64,000 nucleotides of DNA from Scatophagus argus. Lineage: Eukaryota; Chordata; Actinopteri; Scatophagidae. Below, in pieces: positions 24,536 through 35,980 of this stretch; position 1 is the stretch's first letter; each line of letters begins with the position of its first letter. A program made the position numbers and the translations under genes. The stretch is taken from assembly GCF_020382885.2 (NCBI RefSeq), contig NC_058511.1, positions 804,501 through 868,500 of the forward strand, read 5' to 3'. The notes under the pieces were generated by a model. That model made no database searches. It was given only the letters and a program-made list of their open reading frames with translations, and was not told where the DNA came from.

Positions 24536-26044
24536 ACATGAGGAGACTCATGACTTTTTATTTTTGGCTGTACTGTTCCTTTAATAAATCCAGCTCTTCA
24601 TAGTTAGTTGCAGAGCAGAACTCTTGGTTTCATTTTGCCTGATTTTGTTCAGATCTTCACATCTTCAGCCTGGCGGTGATTAAACTCCATGTGTAAAGTA
24701 ACTTTTGTAGGATGTTCTGAAAGCAACGCTCTTAAAATGTATGGCATCATGTATGTACGAGTGTTGATTATTTTGTTTGAGGTATATTTATTTTATAAAA
24801 TATTCTTAAATTACTTAAACACATTAAACACAGACCTCGAATGCTGTCAAACTGTGGTGATTTTTACATATTTAAACAAACAGACTGAACAGTTTGGCTG
24901 ACTAAAGGCCTTTAAACACAAGGGATCAATAATGACATGAAATCAAATAAAAGCTACTCACAGTGTGAATGTGTGACACAAGTCCGTCATCATCCGTTAG
25001 AAATCAAACTGCGGACTGAGCGGGACAGGGACTGGCAGTTAGCGGAGCTTTGAGGGCCCGGGGGTCTCAGGGGCCGCTGCAACCAGCTCAGACAACTTAG
25101 AGAGAGGACGCATTCGATCCATTCACGTCAGAACAGGAAAGCCACAGACAAACTGACCAATCAGCAGCAGACCAACAACAGCCCGTGTTCTGAGAGCTGA
25201 AATGAGTGTTTTTGTCAAAGGAGTCTGGTGGACTTGAGTCGGTGAATCCTACTGAACAGTCGAGGTTCCTCACACCAAGTCACTCCTTTGTCAAACAGTA
25301 CATGAACACGTGATGAGAAGCAAATGATGTCGACAAAAACAACATTTTAAAAACAATATGTTGACATGGGAATCGAAGGCCTTAAGAGAGAAAGCTTCAT
25401 CTGATGGCTGTTCGTACTCATTACACGACATTTTTCTACGAGCCAACAGAAGAGGTGAGTCTCAGCAGAGGTTCCTTTTTTCATGCTGTTTTCAAGGTCC
25501 GCTCAGTTTATCCGAAATATTAGCTTTAAAATCTCCCCTCCAGTCCCAGCGGTCCTTGAAGTGGACAGAGCGTTAAACCGAACTCCAGTGTAAAAGCAAG
25601 TGTTTCATGGTAGGCCAGAAATTTTCACAGCAAAACTTTATTTGCACCATCACAAACACGTTTGTCTGATTGTGTTTGCTCTACAGGCTCAGTCAGCTCA
25701 CGTTTCACTTTCTCAGTGACATTTTTCGCTCACCTGTGATGAAGGGCTTCACACAGACCTTTTGAAAGTAAAGGACATTGGAAACTAGGTTTGTCCTTAC
25801 TGTGTGACATGCAAAATGTAACACAGCAGCGTTTAGGCTCAGAGCCAGTGGTTTTCAATGCTTCTGCATGAATTATTTCAGTAGTAGTAGAGTAGAATCA
25901 GATTCCAATAAATGCATTTTTTATTTCGAAATCATTTACTGAGGGGCAAAACTTGTTTATCAGAAGTGGTGGGGGACTCGTCCTGTCTGTCCTCTCAGGC
26001 GTCTGCGCCCCAAACCCGATGGTGAACCCTTGAAACAGAATTGA

Positions 26045-26079
26045 GAGACAGACTTGAGACAGAATCCGTCCATGGGCAG
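26045..26079 (+). repeat. 35-bp direct repeat, copy 1
   Basis: This 35-base segment, ending 'agaatccgtccatgggcag', recurs at 30387-30421 in the same orientation with one mismatch. Confidence 0.85.
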
Positions 26080-26894
26080 GACCAGTCGGCGTACAGACGC
26101 GGTGCAGGCGCTGATGTTTCACCAAGTGGAAACCACAGCTTGGTGAGCACACTGGCTGATAATACATACACACTTTTACTGTACTGCTGTAACCTGTGAT
26201 TTTCACATTGTTGGACCACTGCTTCCACTTCTTCCACCATTAATCGTTTTTCGTGAATTCAGTAACATTATATTAACATCTGTCACTGAATGAAGGGGAT
26301 TCTTTCCTCAGAATAAAACAGAATAATTAAAAACGATTTCCATCCACAGGCCTCAGAGGTTGCTGCTGAACCTATTTAACGAAGCCACGTGAGCAGACGT
26401 GATGATAGACGTGTGTGGCTTCCAGCTGGTTTCTATCAGCTGCAGAACAGAATGATCTGATTCCTTTACAACAGCGCCACCCCATGGAAAAGCCGCATCA
26501 CAGCATGAACTCACATCTGCTCAAAGGAAAACTTTATGTTCATGAGTGAAGGTCCATTTGTCTTTATGTCCCTGAGGTAAGTGTGTGATCTCGAAAGAAG
26601 AAAAACTCTGCTTGGCATAACCGTGAAAACTTATGTTAAAAGTTTGTGTGTAAAGTTATGGATTCCTTTCGGCCCAAAATCAAAACTTCATATTTCTGTT
26701 TTCTTTGCACCAAACCAAATACTGCGTCTCATGGACGAGAGGCCCGCGACAGGGCGAGGTGTGAACTTAGCATGTGTCCTCCTCCACCGAGCTGTAACGC
26801 TCACTTAGTTGGCCTCCAGCCACAGCAACCTGAGGACAGGTAGTACAAACACGACTGACACTCCACACTTTTGCAGAAGCAGAAGAACGTTTTT

Positions 26895-26900
26895 TTTATT
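26895..26900 (-). terminator. Poly(A) signal of the lectin gene
   Basis: On the minus strand the sequence reads AATAAA about 100 bases after the lectin stop codon. This is a normal distance for a short 3' untranslated region. Confidence 0.6.
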
Positions 26901-27002
26901 GCAGTTAGTTTGGACGCAGTGGATCAGAAGACAAGGACTGTGGCTCCAGCGGGGGTTCGGCTCACCGGGTCTTCGTGACGTTGCTGAATGAACACGTGAA
27001 CG

Positions 27003-28612
27003 TTACTCGATCCATCCAACGGTGCACACGTAGAGGAGCTTCTCTGAGCAGTTCAGCGGACTCCAGTGGCCCCAGACTGCAACGAAATAACACAAATCAA
27101 CTCAGTTTCCCTCTGTGATCAAATAAACCTCATCAGGAGTCAGCAGATTACAGACAAAAAGACTGAAGTTCCATACTAAGATGCTATTCAGTACACTAAA
27201 CTACGATTAAGGGGCAAAAACCTTTGGTTTACTCACCTCCATAGTTCATCCGGATGCACACCTTTTCACCTTTTTCAGTGTTTGTTGGTGTGACGAACCA
27301 TCTGTGGAAATCCAGCTCGCTAAAATCGGTGTAGTCGTACTCAGTGCTGTCCTGAGGAGGAGAAAGCAGTCGGTGAGTGGCTGAGTGTTTCTTCCTTCCG
27401 TCCTCAGACGTTTCTCTGCTTACCTCATCTTTCTTGAGTCCGATCCACACCGGTAGCATCTCCTCACTGTTTTCTCTAAAGAGCATACACAGCACCCTGT
27501 TGTACTCTTCCAGGTTGTGGATGGATACCAGATGACCTCCATAATGGTACATGCAGCATTGCTGAAGGCAAAAGAAATGAGAAGCAGAAAAACACAAAGG
27601 AGAGATAACATGAAACTCTGAGCCACAGCACAGCCGCCAGCATGAAGGCAGACAGAGAAAAGAAATAAATCAGGAGTGACATTAATCTTTACAGAGCACT
27701 TCTGTGCTTCACAGAGAGCTGCAAATTGCTAAACTATGAAATCCAAGCCAAACCAGAAGAAGCTCCCTGATGGTCAGAGGCAGCCTCACACAGCTCTGTA
27801 TCTGTTCCATTCTTTGGATTTTCCCTTTAATGCAAATGGTGTTTTTTCCTTTCAACTGTGGATTTTTTACAGACCAGCACAGCTGTATGTTGTCTTTTTC
27901 ATGTTTACTTTGCAGATCAAAATGAACATAACCTGTTGTGCATTAAAACATGAAGTTTGGAGCTGCTCAGTTGATTATGTGTCGGAAAGGTCAGAGAGAC
28001 TGAAGTGTGTGTGTGTGTGTGTCACCTCTGCCCTGTCGTAGTCATATAGGCTGTGGCCCATCCGCATGCACTTCCTGTCGTTCAGCCGGATCCATTCCTT
28101 GCCCCTTTCATCCGTTCCACACGGTTTGGGCTGATATTTTGCTGCACAGCTTGCTTTGATTGCATCTCTGATATCTGTGGACAAAACGGTGCTTTAATAG
28201 TAATTAACACTATTTCATTCATTTAGATCCATCTCCCGTCAATATAGAGTATATGCAAATGCATATAAGATCATATGAAAGAAGTAAAAGCTTTGACAAA
28301 TTTGATGGACCTGCTGTGTTTTTACAGAAAACTGAGACTGACTGAGAACACAGAAGGAAACATCTGTTGGAAACTGAACAAGACGGATTATTTATGTCTC
28401 TCTTGGACCAACTCAGAGCCAAATAAAATAAATTTTATATTGAAATTTTGCTCCCATTGAATGTTTTAAGTTATTGTATTTGTTTTTACTGCCATTGTTG
28501 AAGTGTTTTTGTTCTAATCAGTTTCAGTCAGCATTCGTTCCTCACCGGCTTGCGCTGGAGAGTCCATGAGGTTCAGCAGAACCAGGACCAGAACTGCAGA
28601 GGTGCACTTCAT
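27003..28612 (-). CDS. Secreted C-type-lectin-like protein (five exons)
   Basis: Exons on the minus strand, 5' to 3', are 28612-28546, 28174-28026, 27561-27424, 27351-27237 and 27076-27003 (TAA). Phases 1, 0, 0, 1 join in one frame to about 180 residues. Exon 1 is a signal peptide (MKCTSAVLVLVLLNLMDSPAQA). The rest is one C-type lectin fold: KCMRMGHSLYDYDRAEQCC, then GGHLVSIHNLEEYN, VWIGLKKDE, DFHRWFVTPTNTEKGEKVC and HWSPLNCSEKLLYVC. This size and layout match small single-domain fish lectins of the ladderlectin/nattectin type. The sugar/calcium motifs EPN or QPD and WND are absent (TPTNTE and PLNC stand in their places). Classical calcium-dependent sugar binding is therefore doubtful; this is inference. 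Head to head with the THAP-E2F gene. Confidence 0.88.
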
Positions 28613-28902
28613 GGCTCTGGACGTCCTCACTCTGTCGATCTGGAAACAAAACGAGGTCCACTGTTTTCAGTACAACTTTAACGTCTAACTTTAACAACCT
28701 CAGATCAGAATTCTCTAAATTGTCTAACTTTGAAAGGTGCCCACTTGTTTTATCCACAGACAATGTGGACAAGATGTAAGATTACAGGGACCCTGGATAA
28801 GTAAGAGTTGCCTCAGCAAAGGCCAGAAAGAACGACATGTAATATGAACCATGTGGCTCAATACCAAAATGTTTTTAAATGTCTGACAGGACTCACCTCA
28901 GA

Positions 28903-28930
28903 CGAGTCGAGTCGAGTCGAGTCGAGTCGC
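28903..28930. repeat. (GAGTC)5 pentanucleotide repeat
   Basis: Five tandem GAGTC units, about 290 bases upstream of the lectin start codon. Confidence 0.9.
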
Positions 28931-29095
28931 CTCTCCTCTGTTTGCTGCTGGTTGACTGCCACATGTTTTAAAGCCACATATCACACAGCTCATTTTAATA
29001 AATCAACTTAATGAGCAAACAAGGGCGGGACAAGCATCAGGAGTGTGTGTGCGTGTGTGTGTGTGTCAGTGTGGTTGATAGTATCCTTCCAGAAT

Positions 29096-29148
29096 ATGTG
29101 ACAATAGTTCATCCATCCATTTTCTATACCGCTGATGTGACAATAGTT
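29096..29148 (-). mobile_element. 25-bp LINE-tail insertion with 14-bp target-site duplication
   Basis: A perfect 14-base direct repeat (atgtgacaatagtt) occurs at 29096-29109 and 29135-29148. Between them, 29110-29134 is the reverse complement of a fish LINE 3' tail (catccatccattttctatac then cgctg). This is an extremely 5'-truncated retrotransposition event. Confidence 0.8.
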
Positions 29149-30154
29149 ATGATTAAATCATTTTATTAATATAATAAAATAATAGTGCAAAATTTAACCA
29201 AAGAGTGGCTTTTAAAGTGAGGTCTGAGACAAAAATCCTCAGATTTAATGTGGACAAACTGCATTTATGAGAAGGTTTATATGTGATGGGATCAAGGTAG
29301 CATAACTACTAAACTCACATTTCAACTCTCCCAGTGTGAAATCCACAGACTGGTGTTAGGATTCATAATAAGGATCTATAATTTGGTCAAACAGTGCTCA
29401 AGCTGGAGGAGACTGCACTAAATGGGGACTCTTTTTACGACATGTTTTTCTGCCTGATGAAGAAACTGTGAGCAGCCACTCACCCTTTACTTCAGGTTCA
29501 GCACATTGACGTCAAAATTGTCATTTGATGCAGTGAAAACAGCCACTGATATTGAAATTTGTTGAGTATTTGTTTATTTGTTTGAGTAATCTAGTTGAAA
29601 AAGCTCTTTTCATACATTAAGCTTACATTTTGAGCTGTCAATATAAAATCAAGATTCTCGGATTTCTGTCAGGCTATGATGGAACCACTAAGTAGCTTCA
29701 GGTATAAGCCTACTCAGATATTGTTTTGTAGTACCTGCAGGCCTATCAACTTGAAGTATTTTGATTTATGTCCTAATAGCTCACTGACACATTAAATCGC
29801 CGCTTACAAACAATGCATTAGTATTGACAGTCAAACGGTATTTTTGATGCTTCAAGTACATTTTGATGACAACTTCAGTGTCATTTTCTCTTGTGGTTTT
29901 GCTAGTAAAAGATCTAAATATTTGCAAGATACTTGGATTAAACAAGAAATGGTGCCAATCGGCGTCAAAGACCTGGAAAAGGGAAGTGGAGGGAAAGTTT
30001 GCCTCCATTGCTGTACATCCGGGTCACAAACGTCTATTTCCGGTGTAAAATACAACATGAAACGCGACATAAACAAATCGTACGTTTGTGTTGTGTGTGT
30101 GCTGCAGTTCTAGATAACGTGTACAAACGGGGCTTTGGACGGAGGACAGACAGT

Positions 30155-31644
30155 ATGGTGAAGTGTGTTGTCTCTGGGTGTCCCAACCGAACAGTCAACG
30201 TCAACCGGAGCATCTTCAACCGGACACCGAAGAGGTTCTTTGATTTCCCCACAGATCCGGCTCGAGTCAAGGTACGGTCTGAAGACGCTAACCGGGGCTA
30301 AGACACCGTAACCTGGGTATTCACGTGTGTTGTCCCCTCTTTCTACCGGGGCCCTTCTTGTGGCCTGCTTTGGCCCAGCTTCTCCGGAGACAGACCTGAG
30401 ACAGAATCCGTCCATGGGCAGCGTCTCCCGGGTGGCTTCCGGAGAAAAGCTCACAGAAGCGGCTGTGCGTTACGCTGAGATGTGGCGGTGATCAGACTTA
30501 AATTCAAACCACCCGCTCGATACTCGTGTGTGTACAAGTAAAAACACTTCGAATAAATCAGAAATCTAACTTTTATGATGTAGTATGTATGTATGATGTC
30601 TGCTTGGCTCGTTCGGATATTCTGCTTCATTCGTACGTGTTTTCAGACTGTATTTCTCGGCACAGGATGAAGGCTAAGCTGACGGCTTCAGCTCCTCCGT
30701 CTGCGCCTGCGCCTGCGGGCAGCTCGAAACAGTACGCAGGTGTGCATCGAATGCAGGGTCTCCGCGGTCATGGAAAACCTGGAGAAGTCAGAGAAATTCA
30801 AAATCTCGTTTTCTAGTCCTGGAATTAGTATTGGTAAAGTCATTGAGAAAATAATCAATCGATTCTGAAAACATCTGTCAGCAGCGAGCCTCAGACTGTC
30901 GATGCTCGTCAGTTGTTAGATCAGTCTGTAACCTCTGGGCAGCCGCTGTCTCTGATCCTGTTGGAGCTGATGTTACAGGGCGGTGCTGCAGTTTATTTTG
31001 GAACCTGCTTCATCGCCGTCTTCATTCCTCACCTGTCTGAGTTCACCACCAGCAAACAAGCCAGCAGCTACTCTGGTGTCTGCGGCATCGTTTGAGTACT
31101 CGTGAAGAAACACTCCGATGTGATGATTCATGGGCTTTTCATTCACTCAGACGTTTTAGACAAAAAGCATTTGAAGACGTCCCTTTAAGAATTCTTACTC
31201 ATTCTGTTGACTGTAAGTGTAAAACAAACCCAACAAAGTCACTTGGATGAGAATAAACTTCAGTGACAGCCCAGTCAGGTCTGAGAGCTGCCTGTTGCAC
31301 TGATTATCCTCTTCATCGATTAATCTGACAACCCTGACGTCTTTGTTCAGGTATGGCTGGCGGCGCTGAGGCAGACGGACAAGCAGGACTCGACAGAGCA
31401 GCATGTGATCTGTGAAGACCACTTCCTGCCAGAGGACGTCTCCACCGACGGGGTCACCAGCGATGCCATTCCCATCATGCCGCCTTTCCTGGACGGGACG
31501 CTGGGCCTCGTCAGCCCCTGGGGAGCTGAGTCCTCTGAGGAAGAGGAGCAGTCGGCCACCGGAGGCTGTGAGGAGGGCGATGATGCTGCTGTCAGAGACG
31601 AAGGTGGAGAATGTGCTTCTCCTGCGCCAAATCCTCCACTGCAG
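30155..31644 (+). other. e2f6: THAP zinc-finger exons of e2f6
   Basis: Two phase-0 exons (39 and 98 codons) encode the complete THAP finger and an acidic tail. The splice site falls between FPTDPARVK and VWLAALRQT. Zinc ligands C-x4-C and C-x2-H are all present, as are the Pro of FDFPTDP and the Trp of VWL that mark the family. Because both borders are phase 0, the module can be gained, lost or skipped without shifting the downstream E2F frame. Confidence 0.85.
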
Positions 31645-34600
31645 GTGCAGAGACTGTTTGTCTGCCATTTAAGTTATACCATGTGCTAAAGACGTCTTTA
31701 ACACCCGAGTATGAAATGGCACTGAGAAAACGGGCTGAGAGTGTGTTGGGAGTCTTTGGTAGTGTAATGGCAGCTTAATGACTTTCATGTCAGTGTTTGT
31801 CTGTCCAGACAACTTTACTGTTGTGGCGCTCTCACGGCGTCGTTTTCAGAGGAAAAGCTGTGAAGAGCCTCCGGGGACCACCTGCCGAGCAGCAGAATCA
31901 TAAGGTGTCACAGAGCGCAGATGAAACGGCTGCAAACAAATGATCGTGTTGCTCTAAGTTCAACGTGCCATCTTACGTTATGTTAATGTTGTGTTCACAG
32001 CTTGCAGACACAAACATCCTGCAGCGAGCACTGCAGTGCCGTTCAGTTTTAAACAGACCCACCCAAGTCCTCTGGGTTAGAGGAGCCTCAGAGTGCCTCC
32101 ACACTGAGCCGCTTCACTCAGTAAAAACATCTTCTCATCCTTTCCATTTCAGTCCTCTGCCCAGACTGAAGTAAGTCATTGCTCATTCAGAAAGGGCACT
32201 TCTTCCCAGTGTGAGCCCCTCACTGAGGTTCAGAACTGTGTGGCAGAGGTTTTGTCAGTGACTTGGATTTGTGCGGTGATAAAAAGCAGCGATTTTATCA
32301 GCAGAGGACGGCAGCTTTGTTCAGCTGTCTGACAGCAGAGACTTGTGAACAGTACGCTGGCCGGCCGCTTCACAAAGACGACTTGTGACCGACGCTGTCA
32401 GCCAGCTGCTGATTTGACCACATGTTTATTCATGAGGTTGTGGTTTGCAGTCTGCATCATACTGAGAGGTGTGTCTGTTATCTTGGCCAAATTAGTGTGC
32501 AGTTAAATTTGTTGTCTTCCTGTAAAACTTGTTGTTCTCTAGACGTTATGTTAAAACTCACCAAATGTTCACCTTCCACTGAAATGCTTCAAATTGTCCT
32601 GCTTGTCATAATCTTTTATTTGCTCTTCTGAATTCCAGGATCCAGGAACATGTTTGAAGATTCCTCCAGAGGCCCAGAAGACCAGGTAACAAACATTCAG
32701 TACATTTACCTCCAAACTGTACTCCGATGAAGTACTGTATTTCAATTCAGTTTATTTATATAGCGCCAATTCACAACAAAAGTTATCTCATGACACTTTC
32801 CAATTTGAGCAGGTCTAGACCAAACTCTCTAATTAAATTAAATTGTAGTACATGTTTTTACTGTTAACGTGTTGTGTTCTCACATTTAACACTGAGAGTT
32901 TTCTTCTGAACAGAAACTGAGAGTTTCTTCTGAACAGAAACTCTCAGTCCTGCTGTGCGTTTAGCTCTGCAGTTAGCTGTTAGCTCCACCAGCCAAACAC
33001 ATTGCAGGTCTCTGCTGATAACGGCTAACAGCTAACCAGCTAAGCAGCTCTCCTCCTGCTGATTTCACTACAGATTTGCCCTCTTGGTTTAACCACCTCA
33101 GCATGTTAGCGTGTCCTGCCAGCAGCCACTCACACAAAATGTATTTAGATTTAATTTGTGACGTGACATCTGAACTGCCCTCTGCACAGTTTCATGATGG
33201 CATGCAGTAGGTTTAAATATGTTGTCTTTATTCTTGCCAGTGTTCCTCTGCTGCAGAAGAAAGATTCCGTCCAGTCCAAGAAGTTTTCCAGAATGGGTAA
33301 TGCTACCAGATAACTCGATTCATCGATTCATCTGCGAACTCAGCTCACAGACACGAACGACTCTGACTCTGTGTGTGTGTGTGTGTGCTGTCGTGTTCAG
33401 ACGTGTCTCTGGGACTGCTGACTCGACGGTTCCTGGAGCTGCTGCTGGAGTCGCCGGGCGGTTCTTTGGACCTCAGACAGGTGGCAACGAGCTTGCAGAC
33501 TCGCCGTCGGCGAGTCTACGACATCACCAACGTCCTGTATGGCATCAGACTCATCGAGAAGGAGTCTACCAACAGGATCAGGTGGATGTGAGTCCCCGAC
33601 AAACTTCATGAGAGGATGCTTCAGATTGTTGTGTCTCTCACTGTGTGAGGTTTTATCGTTCAGCTCCGGATTCGTCTTATTTCCCTTTATTGATGAGTGT
33701 TTTGTGTTTTCAATGAATCACATGGCCACAGGGATCTTTTAAAGCTGCTGTCTGTCTGTCTGGTCCTTGTACAGAGGAAGCCATCCGGTCTCCAGCTTTC
33801 TGTGGAGGAGCCAAAACAAGTTCCACAGAGAGCTGGAGAACCTGAAGCTGGTGGAGAGCGCGCTGGACGGCCTCATCAAAAGCTGCGCCCAGCAGCTCTT
33901 CGACATGACTGACGATGTGGAAAACTCTGAATATCCTATGACAGCCAATCAGGCAAGACGTCAGTGGTCAGCAGTGAGGAGGAGCATGAGGAGGAGATCA
34001 CATGTTCCCCTCCCTCATCCTGCAGCTCCTCCTGAGGGGTCCTCAGGTGTCCGCCAATGTCAAAAATGAAATCAGAGCCTGAAGGAAGGAAGTTTCTTGT
34101 TGTGCAGAGAAAAACTGAAATGAATGGCTGCCTCAAACTGCTGAGAAAAACATCACATGATTTGTAGTTTTGAGTAGAACCGATGTGAGAGTGAAATTCA
34201 GCTCTGTGAAGTAAAACATGGCAGCAGACTTGGGTGAAGCCAACAGGTGTTGTAAGCCAGTGGTTAAAATCTGTTTCTTGACTTTGATAAAAATGAAGCT
34301 GGTTTTCTTTAACTTCACGTCTTCACGTCGGCCTACGTGACCCACGAGGACGTCAGCCGACTCCAAGCCTTCCAGGAGCAGACGGTGATCGTCGTCAAAG
34401 CTCCGGAGGAAACTAAACTGGAGATTCCTGCACCCACTGAGGTAAACCCACCTGTACAGGTGGACTCACTTTATTTTCAAACATGTTTGATATTTTGGAA
34501 AATCTGAGTGATTACGTCCTGTTTGACTGCTGATTGGCTCAGACAGGTGTGTGGGTGGGAACTCGCTCACTATTGTACAGACTCTGGCTCCAAACGACAT

Positions 34601-35980
34601 CACCAGAACAAGATGGCAGCACTTGATCAGGGATGTTTTAGCATCACTTTTGTGCAGTGGGAGGAAGTAGAGCTATGTCGGCCATCTTTCTGTCGGTGGT
34701 TGGCGTTAAAGCTAACACGAGCACAAGTAATCACAGCGACCTACAAAGGAAACGTTAGCATTACAAGGCTACATGTAAGCTAACACAAGGACGGGAAACT
34801 GATCAGGGGTGAAGGACGAGGAGACATGAGCACAAGCCTCCACCCTCAGCATCGTCCCGACACTGACACACCTTATTTTCACTTTTGGCATTTAAATGTG
34901 TAACAATAAACAGAAAATTCTTAATATGGTGTAGAAACCGAGTCATGTCAGACACAAATAACTGCCTAATGTTCAAGTCATTTTCATAAGCCAACACAAA
35001 ATCTAAAAACTATTAAGCTATTTTGACCATTATTATGTTTCAAACAAGAAGTTCTTTGATTGCAGTTTGCAGGTTGAGGATTTTGTTTGATGTTTTCATA
35101 TCCCAGTAAACCGAATCTCTTTGGGTTTTTCACAACAAAGTATTCAGAGACGTCAACAAGGAAAACTTCGCCACAGTCTGACGTTTTACAAACCAAATTA
35201 ATAATCCGTGAATTACAAATTCATGGACAGAGACAGTAATCATCGTTTGCTTCTCTCTTGGTGTGTGCTGATGCAGGACAGCGTCCAGGTCCACCTGAAG
35301 GCAGGAAGGGGTCCCATCATGGTGGTGACCTGTGAAGTGGGCTCAGCCTGCACTGTGACCTCTGACCCCGCCTTCTTTCTGTCACTGGAGAAGAGTCGCA
35401 TCAGAACGACTGCCTTGCAGACAGGTAAACAGGCCCATTGGACTCTGCGGGACGGTTTGAGACAGGAGACGGTGAGGTGAGGCAGGTCAACACCAGCTCT
35501 GCTGCGCTTCATCACTCAGCTGACATGACAAGCAGGGCTTTGCTGCCCTCGCTGGTTGAAAGTTTAACCTCAGGCGTAGTCAGAAACTCTGCTGCACCTG
35601 TAACGACAGCAGTGATGTCACAGGCCTCTGCAGTACACCTGTACATCACTGCAGCCAGGTGAGAAGCTCAGCAGTCAGGCGTATTGACCAAATGTGGTGT
35701 CACCCATATGAACTGAAACCACATGTCAGGACCGGGGTAGAACATTCTTTGTTGCTTGTGGGCGGAGCTGCAGCCTCTGTTTTTATTTGTCTTGTTCAGG
35801 TACGCAGAGCTCTGCACAAAGTGTGTGACCTGCAGCCCACCACCAGGGGGCGCCAGACGCAGATGTGGGAATACGGTGAGAGGCTGGATGAGGTCGTCTG
35901 CAGGTACCTGCAGCTCACAGGTGGTGCACTGGAACATTGTGGGGGTTCCTGCTGACTGTCAGCTCACATCAGGTCACTGA
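30155..35980 (+). CDS. e2f6: THAP-E2F transcription factor (E2F6-like, ten exons)
   Basis: Exons are 30155-30271, 31351-31644, 32639-32685, 33241-33296, 33401-33587, 33775-33930, 34327-34441, 35277-35424, 35520-35658 and 35800-35980. All phases agree, giving about 479 residues. Residues 1 to about 85 are a THAP zinc finger (MVKCVVSGC, RFFDFP, VWLAAL, VICEDHF; C2CH ligands Cys4, Cys9, then CEDH; AIPIMPP near its end). An acidic linker follows (ESSEEEEQS). Residues 172-235 are the E2F winged helix (RRRVYDITNVL, IEKESTNRIRWI). Then come the dimerisation helix (FHRELENLKLVESALDGLIK) and marked box (AYVTHEDVSRLQAF, VIVVKAPEETKLEIP). No pocket-protein-binding transactivation tail is seen, as in E2F6 repressors. 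As I recall, fish E2F6 carries an N-terminal THAP domain. An upstream in-frame ATG at 29999 exists, but THAP domains start at MVKC, so I chose 30155. The last two exons are less certain. Confidence 0.88.
30387..30421 (+). repeat. 35-bp direct repeat, copy 2
   Basis: It is a one-mismatch copy of 26045-26079, lying in the first intron of the THAP-E2F gene. Confidence 0.85.
32743..32835 (+). repeat. Dispersed repeat fragment ('tttatttatatagcgccaat' type)
   Basis: It starts 'attcagtttatttatatagc' and continues gccaattcacaac and tctcatgacactttcc. This is a very common interspersed fish sequence. It lies in an e2f6 intron. Confidence 0.6.
32891..32948. repeat. Tandem duplication ending in a perfect 12-bp stem-loop
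   Basis: Two tandem 25-base copies (32891-32915 and 32916-32940) nearly repeat each other. The second forms a hairpin: ACTGAGAGTTTC at 32916-32927 and its exact reverse complement at 32937-32948, with a 9-base loop. It lies in an e2f6 intron. Confidence 0.85.
33931..34326 (+). other. e2f6: AT-AC minor (U12-type) intron in e2f6
   Basis: The intron starts ATATCCTATG, close to the U12 5' splice consensus ATATCCTT. It ends in AC (34325-34326). A branch-site match TTCTTTAAC (34305-34313; consensus TTCCTTAAC) lies about 14 bases before the 3' end. Joining exon 33775-33930 (phase 2, GA) to 34327 gives DDVENSE-SAYVTHEDVSRLQAF, which aligns with the human E2F6 DDKENERLAYVTYQD region. No GT-AG choice restores this frame, because a TAA lies just upstream of 34327 and there is no suitable AG. 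Minor introns are known in the E2F family. Confidence 0.88.
34585..34652 (+). repeat. Dispersed repeat, copy 1 ('acaagatggcagc' type)
   Basis: The run 'gacatcaccagaacaagatg' then gcagc...gggatgtttt closely matches 39064-39115 (gacatcaccggaacaagatg then gcagc...gggatgtttt). It lies in an e2f6 intron and looks like part of a dispersed element. Confidence 0.7.

Larger units (their letters stand above)
22532..26894. other. Region between convergent endothelin and lectin genes
   Basis: This holds the endothelin 3' untranslated region; an AATAAA lies near 23406, but its use is not shown. Dispersed repeats occur at 24100-24250 and 24318-24535, and one arm of a direct repeat at 26045-26079. Its ORFs have no recognisable domains. 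Confidence 0.5.
28613..30154. other. Shared upstream region of the lectin (-) and e2f6 (+) genes
   Basis: This stretch should contain both promoters. It holds a GAGTC pentanucleotide repeat, a TG-rich run and a tiny LINE-tail insertion with target duplication. A TTCCGG-type motif at about 30040, close to the e2f6 start, could be an ETS-type site. No TATA box is clear on either side. Confidence 0.5.

Noticed and set aside
29999..30301. Upstream in-frame ATG for the THAP-E2F protein
   Set aside because: THAP domains normally begin at or within a few residues of the first Met before the first Cys; MVKC at 30155 fits and the upstream extension has no domain.
33953..34326. GC-AG donor (cag|gcaaga) at 33953 for the e2f6 intron
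   Set aside because: It gives DVENSEYPMTANQ before the intron, but no downstream AG acceptor restores the conserved AYVTHEDV frame; the AT-AC junction does so exactly.
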